This document shows positions 9,546 to 19,855 of a DNA stretch of 25,454 nt, in pieces. Numbering within the stretch: the stretch's first letter is position 1; each line of letters opens with the position of its first letter. The translations under genes and the position numbers were made by a program. The notes under the pieces were generated by a model. It was not told the DNA's origin. It did not search any database and saw only the letters and a program-made list of their open reading frames with translations. The stretch comes from Saccoglossus kowalevskii (taxonomy: Eukaryota > Hemichordata > Enteropneusta > Harrimaniidae): positions 135,378 to 160,831 of the forward strand of contig NW_003141810.1 in NCBI RefSeq assembly GCF_000003605.2. Direction: 5' to 3'.

Positions 9546-9890
9546 AATTTTATCAATCCTAAATTATGCTAACCCAAACCTAAACTTTAGGTAAAATTTC
9601 CCGTGTTACTTCACGGTTAACTGTATTCACACACGCACTCCTGTCATAAGCGCTTATCTATCAGCTGATAGCCTTGTCTAATTCTGCACGCACGCCACGT
9701 ACACTGCCTAGAGGGCAGTGATCCAGTTCCCGGCAACACGATACAGGGTAATTGCTTCATAACCTAAACTACGATAACAAAATAGTGAATTGCAGTAAAA
9801 ACCATGGTTGATTACAAATCACCATAATGGTACTAGACAGATACGATGAGGTGTGTAGCCCGTATTTTTTATATTATTAGTAAGCTGTGA
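9546..9890. other. Intergenic or 5' intronic, palindromic AGAGGGCA site
   Basis: CACTGCCTAGAGGGCAGTG at 9702-9720 is an inverted repeat around a CTCF-core-like AGAGGGCAGT. Nothing else was recognised. Confidence 0.4.
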
Positions 9891-10110
9891 CGACTTTCCC
9901 GGAAGTCGAAGAAGGCGTTTCACATGCGCGCGCATGCCGTTTTGGGGTGTAACTTGCACGCGTAATATTGTGCTTCTGTCTGTACCAATTGACGTCACAA
10001 AAATAAAATTCTATTCTATCGATTATAAGAAAACTGACATGTTTGTTTTTCCATCCATGACAAAGCAGGAGTATTTTTGCACCCCAGTCTCGCTACTTCC
10101 GGGAAAGTCG
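9891..10110 (+). mobile_element. Inverted-repeat element family D, copy D2
   Basis: It has perfect 16-bp terminal inverted repeats, CGACTTTCCCGGAAGT (9891-9906) and its complement at 10095-10110. It is about 20 bp longer than D1, with extra sequence (including ATGCGCGCGCATG) after the left end. The interior carries TTGACGTCACAAAAATAAAA. The frame 9970-10107 aligns to D1 without any indel. Confidence 0.75.
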
Positions 10111-10776
10111 TTTATGCGTGAGAGGAGGGCCTTTCAACGGCGTCGATAATGGTTTTGTCGTCCGCAAGTTTTAAGAAATTCGCCATAATTAAAATTAAAA
10201 AAAAACGACTTCACATCCAATCAGTGTTATATAATTAAACGGCCTTGTTTTCACACATCGATGTTATTTTCACGTCATCTAAGCGCTTCGTCACTAGAAG
10301 GCGCAATTTATTGAAAGGGTGACGGACTTGTTGATCTATTATTCTGCAGCAAAACTTTATCGTTTAATAGAGACACTGTCCCATAGATGACCTTTTATAG
10401 GTTACAGTGATGGGGCAGGTCACCGGAAACGTTGTATTTGCGGGGGTTTAACGGCGACGAGTCGTTAATGAGGCAGAGAGAATGTAATTGTTTATCTTTG
10501 GAACCATCAAGAATGTGAGAAAAAGACGATGGAGATTTATCTGTCTGTAACCAATAGCAACAACAAGGGCAATGCACTCATAGCAAGACCATTACATGTA
10601 TACCGCCGAGGAGTATCTTGGGTAGATACTGTGACGTCATTAGAAAATACAACAACAATCAATACAGCCAGAAAACCTTTTACTAGACTAGTATAGTATT
10701 TGAACTTTTTGGTGATAATAATGTGCAATCCCCACAAGCATATTGGTGTTTTGGGTTCCTGCTACCTTGAAAATAA
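10111..10776. other. Intergenic, no gene seen
   Basis: It contains a TGACGTCA palindrome at 10632-10639. Minus-strand frames at 10395-10577 and 10537-10737 are short and unremarkable. Confidence 0.5.
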
Positions 10777-10975
10777 GCAATTGTAAATAAAATAAAATAA
10801 AATAAAATAAAATAAAATAAAATAAAATAAAATAAAATAAAATAAAATAAAATAAAATTAAATAAAATTAAATTAAATTAAATTAAATTAAATAAAATAA
10901 AATAAAATAAAATAAAATAAAATAAAATAAAATAAAATAAAATAAAATAAAATAAAATTAAATTAAATATAATGA
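10777..10975. repeat. AAAAT pentanucleotide microsatellite, about 200 bp
   Basis: Nearly uninterrupted AAAAT units run through this interval, with a central block (about 10855-10892) and a right edge where the unit becomes AAATT. The variant block splits the array into two purer runs. It may have grown from a poly(A) tail of a retrocopy, but no retroelement body was recognised to its left. Confidence 0.9.
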
Positions 10976-11785
10976 AATGAAAAACATTTCAGTTGTTACT
11001 TCACCCATTGCTGCAAACCGCACCCCACACCACCCCACCGACCACATGACTTCATTCAAAGTGAAACAACGTAACTGTGTCTGTCTGACTCGACGGTATT
11101 TGACATTGTTCAACTTGTTCAACCTCATAATTCAAATCGATTTTTTGTATGAACGGTAAGTTATCAGCAAAAAACTTAATCATTTTGTTTAAATTTCCAT
11201 TTGTTTTAAAACCATCTCAGTTTCTTACATCCCAGATACAGGCGTCTCTCTCGATATGTCTATGCGAGAGTCATTACGAGATGCATTCTGGAACGGCGAT
11301 AACTACATGTTTGCTCAGGTGATATATAATAACGCGCGTTGCGTCATAAGCAAAAAGCAACGCCCTCTACACCTGATAGGTGTATTAAAAAATAACATGT
11401 ACTTTACAAAAAAACATGCATGACAGGTCCGATTTATTTGTTACTAAAAAATTTAGACTCGATTTGCAGCGCGGTCCTTTTAAGCCGTGTTCGTGTGACT
11501 TTTTTCGTAATTGCCGAAAGCGATATGATTAATATCAAACCATGACCTAAACGAGTGTATGCATTTTATTCATAATTCGTGCAATACATCTTGTTTACAC
11601 CAGAAGGGTTGCTGGCAATCCGTTGCAAAATACGAACCAGAATTGCTGTTGAGGGCAGCATAAAACACTGAGCGGTAAACATAAATCGGTCTTAACGGTT
11701 TCTATGGAAACAACACTAGTTATAATTTTGCAGCAATAATAAATAAATAATATCTTGATTTTGAATTTTTTTTAACATTTTTTAT
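10976..11785. other. Intergenic, no gene seen
   Basis: An AGAGGGCG site (minus) lies at 11361-11368. The region next to the microsatellite (10977-11159) has a 60-codon frame without recognisable features. Confidence 0.5.
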
Positions 11786-11838
11786 TTTACACGCGTCGTG
11801 TGTGTTGCGTGGAACCCATATCAAACACCACGCGTTGC
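11786..11838 (-). mobile_element. MITE family A, diverged internal fragment
   Basis: It carries TATTTTACACGCGT, then CCCATATCAAACA and ACGCG, in the same order as reversed copies of family A. Neither terminus is retained. It lies 211 nt left of copy A3. Confidence 0.45.
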
Positions 11839-12048
11839 AACGAATTGAGTTTTTGAAATATACAATGTAGACTTACATTTATTCATATTGCCAATAGTAA
11901 CTCGATACGATATGCTGCGGTAACCATGGGAACACACACTAGCCAATCAATACTAATTCACTTTACAAACAAAGTGTACACGATTGATACAACAGTGTTT
12001 GAATATGTGATGTTACATTTGAAACTTAACAGCACGAAGGGAGAGTGC

Positions 12049-12168
12049 TTAATGGGAGGTGGTCGTCGTGCCGCGTCCTGTTCGATATGGGACTCATAGC
12101 GACGTATACAACGCGTATAAAATATATTTTTGTTTACTTGAAATTCGAGCACGCGCTGCGCGACGACC
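12049..12168 (+). mobile_element. MITE family A, copy A3 (right terminus lost)
   Basis: It begins TTAATGGGAGGTGGTCGTCG and contains the GATATGGGACTCATAGCG core. It ends at GCGCGACGACCAA without the CGCTTTAA terminus. It lies 119 nt from copy A4 in the same orientation. Confidence 0.75.
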
Positions 12169-12287
12169 AAACTAGATTTTTGGTGTTTTCTCCTATTCTT
12201 TCAATATATGCAAGCTAGAAATTATTCTGTATTGTTAAATTCTTAATACTTTAACATGCCATCCTAAAATCACGAGTGACGATTACG

Positions 12288-12421
12288 TTCAAAGAGTGGT
12301 GGTTGTCGCGCCGCGTCTTGTTCGATATGGGACTCATAGCGACGTACACAACGCATGTAAAATACATTGTTTATTTACAAGAAATTCGAACACGCGCTGC
12401 GCGACGACCACCGCGCTTTAA
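12288..12421 (+). mobile_element. MITE family A, copy A4 (complete)
   Basis: The left end is TTCAAAGAGTGGTGGTTGTC (TTAA altered to TTCA) and the right end is GACCACCGCGCTTTAA at 12418-12421. The interior matches A1 closely, including the GTAAAATACATTGTTTATTT stretch. Confidence 0.8.
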
Positions 12422-13026
12422 GAAAATGCCGAATTTTAACCAATTTGTCACCTTAGATTGTACAAACATAAGAACCAATGTCCAATACCTTTCATGAATA
12501 GTCAAAGGGCAATGCATTAGAAACAAAACCATCTAAAAAGCACAGTGAACTATAAATTCCAAAGTAATAATATATTGACAGAAAGGGGAAGGAAGTATTA
12601 TCCTTCGTATATATTCATCTTGTTGGGTTATTTGTGCATTTAGAAGTTGGTTGTGAGAAGAATGTGTTTTTGGAAAAACGCGTGCCGAAAACGAGTGACA
12701 GCATGATACAGATAACAGGCAGAGACCTTAGCATTTTCCCAGCATGCCTTGCAGATTGTATATTTTACTGTACATGTGTTTGTGGTGAAACAATCGTTTC
12801 TACACATTTTTACTACTATGCGCTCATGAAAATATCCCCTAGCTAGTATATACTGTGATGTTTATGTTTGTTGTACAAGTACGATATTTCAGTAGTTGTT
12901 TCCTAATTGCTGGTTCGGAGGAGACAGAGAAAAATAAATCACATCCATATTTTTGTTACAATATTGGGAATCCCTTTTGATGATTTTAAAGCGTAGTTTA
13001 GTCATCGATACACTGCCAATGTTAAA
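12422..13026. other. Intergenic, no gene seen
   Basis: AT-rich sequence between family A copy A4 and the 530-bp element. The frame at 12634-12846 (plus) has no recognisable product. Confidence 0.5.
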
Positions 13027-13556
13027 GCCCGGGGGTCCGACTTAAAGAATGATCTGGTACGCATGTCTGTGAAAGAAAACGCGTTAAAAGGGTGTTTTTT
13101 TAAAGAAAAGCACGTTAACGCGCGTTACGCGTTTAGGGTTACCATTTCAGTCAAAATAGACAAAAACGGTGTCTTTTCCGGTACTGCCAACGTGATAAGG
13201 GTGGTTATTTTTTTAAATGAGATTATCGTTTTTATTGCTTTAAGGAATTCAATGATCGCAAAAACGAAGAAAACGTCCCCCCCCCCTGGTTAACGACCCT
13301 CGATCACGGGTGATCACGGCATATGACCAACCCGTGCTTACACTGAAGGGTTAGAAAGCTCAAATATCGCGAGATCAGGCGCGAGTTCGAGGTAAATAGA
13401 TTTTAAAACACTCAACGCATTTATGGTATGTATTTTAGCTTTCTAACAGTGAAAATGGTACGAAATTTTGACCTTTTAAAACGTGTTTAGGGTCATTTTG
13501 AAAACCCCTTTCACAGACATGGATTCCATGTATTTCCACAAGTCGGACCCCCGGGC
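13027..13556. mobile_element. 530-bp inverted-repeat element with block-conserved 49-bp ends
   Basis: Each end consists of GCCCGGGGGTCCGACTT (17 bp, perfect), an 18-bp diverged spacer, and CATGTCTGTGAAAG (14 bp, perfect). The right-hand set is at 13508-13556 in inverted orientation. The spacer length is identical at both ends. TTAA lies three bases left of the left end, but no matching TTAA is at the right. A 10-base C-tract lies inside. The Lys-rich open frame 13063-13293 starts within the left repeat and resembles no known protein. Confidence 0.6.
13277..13286 (+). repeat. C-tract, 10 bases, inside the 530-bp element
   Basis: Ten C in a row within the element at 13027-13556. Confidence 0.95.
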
Positions 13557-13841
13557 GGGAAAGGTCTAAGTAGATTTACTTCATTTACCGGTCCCATACC
13601 CAAGGAGTAACGTACTGTTATATAGCACATGTCCTTCACAAAGGCAATCCCCAGGGAAAGGTACCGTGACAGTCGAGTATATTGTAATCGACCGACATCA
13701 GAACATGTGACCCATTCCGGTCGAATCGTGGAAGAGATAGCAACTAGTATGACTCCACATGCAAGAACACAATTTTGAGTAATGCGAGATGACTTCAAAC
13801 CATTCAGGGCGGATTCAGAGGGTACACTACCTTCTACTAAA
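13511..13841 (-). other. Unassigned open frame with one hydrophobic segment
   Basis: About 110 codons are open, with no ATG at the start of the unique part. The segment NCVLACGVILVAIS could be a membrane helix, followed by RPEWVTCSD. The frame runs left into the terminal repeat of the 530-bp element at 13556, so that element may have interrupted an older sequence. A GACCG|GTAAAT donor-like site is at about 13588. No family is recognised and a chance frame is quite possible. Confidence 0.15.
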
Positions 13842-16092
13842 ACTCACACGTATAATATTGCAGTGCGGCAATATTTGTGCGCCCTAACCCAAAATCCTGC
13901 ACCCGTCTCTCATGCTGATAAATTAATACAGCTCTTGGCTCAGATACTATCGAAGTTACATGCATTGTAACGTATATACGAAAGCTACTCTAAAAACACT
14001 GATCCACATACCCCGTGAAAGTGTGTTCACTGTTTGTCTTCCACGTGACTGAAATGTCAAACGTTTGGAACATTACAGGGCTGTTTTGCTAAGTATGTGG
14101 GTTACGAAACCCTTTTCACCCACCAACATCCCTGATATCCCTACACCCCTACGCATAATAGTCGCTTCCAAAAACCAGATCGTCATCGAGTCTCATGTAC
14201 CATTTGTCACGTGCCAGTAGACAGTGTCGAATTGCACGAAATGTACAAAAAGCCTGGTAGTCGAGGAAATGAATACACATATGCCAGTGTAATCCAATAA
14301 CACAATTGCACATACATCAGAAAACGTTTATTGTTATTTTCAAAATAATTACTGATTTTATTGCGATATGACAAAATGGAAAAGTATCCGAGTCGTTCTG
14401 TTGTTGTATACCATACACACAGGGCATTGCTTGTATTTTAATATTAAATGGATATCTTCTGCTTTTTTTTATTTTCCCCATGTAATCTGAGTTAAAAACA
14501 AAACAAAACCTAAGGGTATTCAATGAATGACCACATAGATGCAATTATTTGTTGTTTTTCGGTCTAGGCGCACTATACATACACAATATCACTTACAATG
14601 TTACCGCCGGTGTATAATTTTCGAACAACAAATGCGAGTTTTGCTCAGTAGAGCATGGTTTTAATATTTAAAAAATAGGGGGGAAAAACATGCAACGATT
14701 TATTTTTTATTGCCGTGTTTTCTGAAAAATCTGAAAAGTGCGATTTATTATTTGCGATCAACGTGTTTATGTTAGACTTCTACTGCCGATATCAATCTGC
14801 CGCCTGTGTTATTTCCAATTTATTTCACTCACGTCTGACCTCACTCCAAGTAGGATACACTTGAAATATACAAGACAGTATTGCCCGCATTTCTGAGATA
14901 GTTCTTTAAATTCAAGTATTCAATCAATTTTCCTGCACTATCATGGAAGATACTTCCGACAATCAAATTTACCCAGTTTTGCGTAAAATGCTTTCTGTTG
15001 GCTGATAATCTATGGAAATTGGAAAAGAGATCTAGTATTATATATTGCCACGAATGACTCTCGTCGTATTCTATAAATAGACACAGTTTCCACTCTGACG
15101 ATCTGATGAATATTTATGAGTCTGAACGTTCACGTTGTATGCATGTATACACACAATAAGTGTAACGTGGTAGGATAACTAATAATTGAATTGCGTGTAA
15201 TTATCGCAATGTAAATAATACTGAAAATGTGCATTCAAACTTTGCAAATATGTGAAACACCACTTCCAGAACAAGCTGGAACAAAATGCGTAAAGATAAT
15301 GTTGTTTTGCTAAAAATTTCTTTTGATTTTAATTAGAAAAATATTATATAAAAAAAATGTATTGCTAAATAAATACTATGTTTGGGTGGTAATGCACATG
15401 CTAAACGCAAATGCGCATGCGTATCGGATTTATCTATACGCTCAGGTAATTCGAAGCGCATGCGCACTTTGGGTGGCATTCGTTATTAACACGGCAACTT
15501 CTATGTTTGACGCCCAAATCAAAGTTTTCACTTCACGATAAATCATATCCCATTACCAAATTTTGGTTCAACATATTGACTTAAATGTTTCTATAGTTTT
15601 GCTTTGTAATGAAGAATTTCCAATATGCTATATATTAAAAACATTTTCAAAATGTGGATTTTATTTTTTGAAAGGTTACAAACCTTTACTTTGGCGCTCA
15701 GAAGAGGTCACGTTGCGATGATGCGGTTATGATTTGTTCACTATGTAAAGCCGTGAAAACATAAGTCTCATGCACCTCGTGATCTAAACTTAGCTGGCGT
15801 GTCACGTGAATGTTTACGTCACTTCCGTTGTCAATGAGTTTGTTTTAGATCTTGTAATCAAGATGTAAATATCAGGTTGCATATATTCAATGAAAACTGG
15901 TGTGAAATATATTGGATTAATAATTGTGTTCGCCTCTGGTCACGTCATGCATCTGACTGTGATCTGAGTTTTAATTTTAATCTGCATGTAATCGAAAAAA
16001 TAGCAAACATATTGAGCATATGCATAGAGTTGTTCCGAATCAACGAGTATGGGCGGGTATTTCAGAAAAATATAGTTACAACACGAGTGTTG
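13842..16092. other. Intergenic, no gene identified
   Basis: A 63-codon plus frame, 13782-13970, ends in a plausible C-terminal-like peptide (LIQLLAQILSKLHAL) but has an in-frame stop two codons before its ATG and no clear acceptor. The NRF1-like pair at 15412-15465 is the only other notable feature. Confidence 0.45.
15412..15465. promoter_or_regulatory. Pair of NRF1-like palindromes
   Basis: TGCGCATGCG lies at 15412-15421 and GCGCATGCGC at 15456-15465. The pair is flanked by direct TTTGGGTGG copies at about 15381 and 15467. The same palindrome occurs inside B2 (16225) and B3 (16529), so these sites might derive from an old B-like element. Confidence 0.3.
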
Positions 16093-16254
16093 TTAAAGCG
16101 GGAGAGTCGTCACCTACGCATGCGTCAGGTGGCCATAGCGTGTCATTGTTTACAAACAAGCGTCTACCCATGAGCCTTTGCGTTCTTAGCGTGTGTTGTT
16201 ATCATCGCTTGGGACTCAATTCCCGCGCATGCGCTTGTGACCTTTCCGCTTTAA
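16093..16254 (-). mobile_element. MITE family B, copy B2 (complete, reverse orientation)
   Basis: TTAAAGCGGGAGAGTCGTCA is at the left and CCTTTCCGCTTTAA at the right. The interior is the reverse complement of B1 (TCATTGTTTACAAACAAGCG, CTTGGGACTCAATTCCCGCG). It contains GCGCATGCGC at 16225-16234. Open frames spanning 15877-16307 run across this element and are not genes. Confidence 0.82.
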
Positions 16255-16507
16255 ATGTAGAAAGACAACAACACTATGATTTTGTTGTCTGTCTTATAAA
16301 TGGGTAATTTACACAAAAAAACATAACAATTAATTAACTTTTGTAATTATTGTGAAATGTCTACGCCCAAACCAATGTCACCTGACTTACGAAATGCGTA
16401 ACATTTGAGGACATGCACGTGTGCTTTTAACAGTAGCTGACCTATTTATAGACCATGAACAGTTCGCGTAGTCACCCATCTAATACTAGGACAGAGCGCG
16501 CTCAAAC

Positions 16508-16669
16508 TTAAAGCGGGGGTCGTCACCTGCGCATGCGCGGGATTTGAGTCCCGAGCGCTGATAACAACACACGCTAAAACGCAAAGGCTCACGGGTAGAC
16601 GCTAGTTTGTAAACAATGACACGCTGTGGCCATCTGACGCATGCGCAGGTGACGACTATCCCGCATTAA
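16508..16669 (+). mobile_element. MITE family B, copy B3 (complete)
   Basis: TTAA lies at 16508-16511 and 16666-16669. The left end reads AAAGCGGGGGTCGTCACCTG and the right GGTGACGACTATCCCGCATT. It sits 254 nt from B2 in inverted orientation, so B2 and B3 together form a large inverted pair. Confidence 0.82.
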
Positions 16670-16750
16670 GGAAAAATCTCAGAAATTATTCATTTTGTAA
16701 TTACATTGTACTCCCCGGAAATATTGGGGTATGACTTTAAAAAGTTGGGG

Positions 16751-16888
16751 GTCACCAGCCTAATTCTCGAGAAAATTATGGTTACATTTAGTGGATCATG
16801 ATGGAGGACATTTTGGCAGTATTACGCTTTGACCTCAGATTCCTATGGTAGAGATACTATGCCATATCTCAAATTACAGGCTGGTGAC
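16751..16888. repeat. Short inverted repeat between B3 and B4
   Basis: GTCACCAGCCT (16751-16761) and AGGCTGGTGAC (16878-16888) are perfect inverted copies 116 nt apart, with AATT-like flanks on the inner side of both. The surrounding 16670-17166 is otherwise AT-rich and without a gene. Confidence 0.4.
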
Positions 16889-17166
16889 ATCGGCTGAAAA
16901 AAATCATATATTGTGATTGATGGGGTACTTTTTGTTGTCCTGAATTATTTCAAAAATTTAGATTTTAAAAAGTGTCAAAAAGCAATTTTCCTTTAACATT
17001 GTGTTTTTGGAATTGTTCTAAAAATAGCAATTTTTGAAAAATATTATGAAACATTTCTCAAAATACGTCACTGTAACACACGAAAGAATGTTATTTCATA
17101 AAACCAATTAACATTATCATGCAATTTATGACAATTTTTCTCAAAAATTATGAGTAGGCTTCTACT

Positions 17167-17278
17167 TTAAAGCGGGATAGTCGTCACTTGCGAATGCGGC
17201 CATACCGTGTCATTGTTTACAAATTAACTTCCACCCATGAGTCTTTGCGTTTTTAGCGTATGTTGTTATCGTCTTCGA
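17167..17278 (-). mobile_element. MITE family B, copy B4 (truncated)
   Basis: It begins TTAAAGCGGGATAGTCGTCA, lacks a short segment after GCGAATGCGGCC relative to B2, and continues to GTTGTTATCGTC. Similarity is then lost before the second terminus. Confidence 0.72.
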
Positions 17279-19651
17279 CAAATAGGAACTATAACTCATA
17301 CAGTTACGTATATGCACCAGCGCCTCGTACCAAGACACGATTTTGAATCGGAACATTCAACTATCTCGCTTATATAATTAACATACTATGATAGTTCTGG
17401 TGATATGTTCTAATTTCTGCGACCTTTTTTGAGTTCTCGTGATATTATATGAGTTTTCATGGCAATCCTTAATTGATTCCGTTCTGGGATTACAGTTCCG
17501 GTTTGCAGTGCACGAGTTCCCTAACAGGCTACATGCAGTCTTATTGACTCCATGCAAGCACTCCGTGACGTGAGCGCTAAACAGTAAGAGTTCTGCCATC
17601 TGACTTAGTTGGATTTCCGGCAGGAATTTCCGAAATACTACAACTCAATCTAAGTAATGATACAAATGTACCACGTGACCATTGGCGTCTGAGTGGTTCT
17701 CAGACATTATTTAACTTGGTATTTCAGCTCGGTAACTGTTTGTTCTGTCACTGTATGCTTTCTTTCCTCCAGTGTCTGAATTTCGGGTTTATGAACAATC
17801 TACCAAACTTCCCCAGCCGAGCGATATATATGCACTGGAATACCAATGATCGCGTCCACGTAGTATGGTACCGATCGGTGATATTTAGTGCGTTTGTTTA
17901 TGTGGCGTTTAATATCCTGCGGCCCATATGCAAGTACAAGAATAGCTCTTGCGATTAAAATAAATAGTCATACAGACACAACACCTCTCACGAAAATAAA
18001 CTACTAGACATACTAAAATAACATGTTCTATGTTTCAGTGCCTTAATCACTAAATTTACCAGACACTTCTGATCAACTGATCGGCATCAAGGTACAAACA
18101 CATTTCGGATCTTTGGATTATATTAATAGACGAAAAATCAACAAATAATTCGCAAACCGAGCAAATGAACCACAAAACCGCGGAAATGTGTACGAAATGA
18201 ACCTCAGAGCAGACATGGGTTTCCATCCGAGGGTTCTATATACTGAGTCTATGTTAAAATGATTAATTACTGTGCATCGCCTGTGACTGCACGTAGCACT
18301 AGAAACATCTGCCGTGGGATACACACAACCAGTAGTCAATTTAGCTGCGTCAATTCTAAGATACGCAGACAGGAGCTGCGTGATAATATGTATTGATGCT
18401 GTCGTTATTGCTGTTTTACTTGTTTTTATTATCTGTAAATAAGACGCCATATTTGACAATTTAGGAACTCTTCGTTTATTAGCACCCTCCCCCATCGGCA
18501 GCCGATCATCACCAACAACACATTTGTGATTCGAGACGTATTTGCTTGTATGCGAGTTACAGCCCCGTACCCATTAAGACCACCTAGGGCAGTAGTTATA
18601 CTAATTGGTTCCATACACACAGTGTAAGACGCTGTGAACAATGCAATCTGCGTAAAAACAACACACATCGCTTACTGCTTCGTGGGTTAACGATGTCATC
18701 GCACGCGTCATATTCTGTCCGATTACGTCAGAAATTTGCAGGCTCGTGCGAAGTTTGTTTATGGTGGGCATCGTCGCATACAAACAAACTGCACCAAGCA
18801 ACTACACCCTAGTGTCGCGGTGTTACAAATAAAATATTCACCCGCCACCAGCGGTGTGGTAGATATATGTTACAATTACGGTAATTATTACGTAAATAGC
18901 CACGAAAGAGGCTGATTACAATGGCGAATTATATGACGTACTAATACCTACCATTGGCATGCAGACACATTATACAACAATATGATTTGCCGTATAATAG
19001 AGAATATGCTAGAAAGCATCTGAATATCGTAACTCTCTTATCAAATCTGAAACACCTGGTAGGTATGATGATTCACGGCTGGGGTCTCAGTTAATCTGTA
19101 TAAGTACTCCTAATCTTATTGCGATATCGGGGCTGTGACGATTTGTGGTATGTCAGAGTACTCGTAATCCCGTTTAATTCGTGACAGGGGGATATACACT
19201 TCAATGAAGGGGATTACGGCTGCTGTATGTATGTATACGCAGATCAAATCGTCCTCAAGAGCTCAGGTTTATTGAGTTTAGTTTTCGTTTTTCGTTATAA
19301 GATTGGAACTGCGATACCGAGACCGAAGTAAGTGTTTCTCTCACAAATACGTGTGTGGTGAGCCTGTCGGCGTACCATTACTAGTGAAAGTTAAACCATG
19401 CGAACGAGGTTAAACATACTACTATGTACTATTGGGTCAGTTAGTGAACACGTAACAAGTTTATAATAGACGCGTTCACTCACCCGCACAAACACTGGAC
19501 TAGAAAATATTCCTAATCAGTGACCTTTTACCTTTGTCAGACGTCACCTTTGTTCGCCCTGTAAAGGAATTCACAGTTGAAGCGAAAAGCATTTACATGT
19601 ACTAGTATACAAGGCAGAATTTGAAACGTCAAAAAAAAGACCAGCAGCTCT
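17279..19651. other. Intergenic, no convincing gene
   Basis: It contains the frame chain at 18118-18801. The plus frame at 17716-17958 and minus frame at 17378-17599 lack domains or splice context. No repeats shared with the rest of the window were recognised. Confidence 0.45.
18118..18801 (-). other. Chain of three overlapping open frames, possibly a decayed gene
   Basis: Three consecutive minus-strand frames (18801-18601, 18668-18429, 18495-18118) tile about 680 nt with overlaps but in different frames. This is how a frameshifted pseudogene looks, and it also arises by chance. Readable pieces include LRTSLQISDVIGQNMTRAM, TALGGLNGYGAVTRIQ and LLSAYLRIDAAKLTTG. None is recognised. No consensus intron of reasonable length joins them. 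Confidence 0.15.
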
Positions 19652-19684
19652 CTGATTGGTTGGGTCACAGTTCATCAACCCCTT

Positions 19685-19757
19685 AGACTGTTCCTGATTG
19701 GTTACGCAACCACAGTGTTGAGAGAACTGTGGTTGGGTAGCCAATCAGGCACAATCT
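19685..19757. repeat. 32-bp hairpin with CCAAT-type cores
   Basis: The left arm 19685-19716 and right arm 19726-19757 pair at 28 of 32 positions around the loop GTTGAGAGA. Each arm carries CCTGATTGGYTAC. A third CTGATTGGTT copy lies at 19652-19661 just outside. No flanking duplication was noted. Confidence 0.65.
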
Positions 19758-19855
19758 AGATATCCCAGCACTGACTCGGGATTCATTCCATTCACTTCAC
19801 ACTGACTTGGTGGAACAAATCGTCACGGAGTCTAGTCCTGGACTTTGTTTATTAA

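Noticed and set aside
10777-10975. AAAAT array as a possible SINE/LINE tail
   Set aside because: No retroelement body, internal promoter boxes or flanking duplication was found.
13120-13140. TTAGGGT words resembling telomere repeat
   Set aside because: There are only single copies (also near 13487) inside the 530-bp element, not an array.
13063-13293. 76-codon Lys-rich plus-strand frame
   Set aside because: It starts within the left terminal repeat of the 530-bp element and includes the C-tract; no transposase or other motif is visible.
15877-16307. Two overlapping plus-strand frames of about 97 codons
   Set aside because: They cross the border of MITE B2 and differ in frame; there is no recognisable product.
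17716-17958. 80-codon plus-strand frame with Cys and aromatic residues
   Set aside because: No domain, signal peptide pattern or splice context was convincing.
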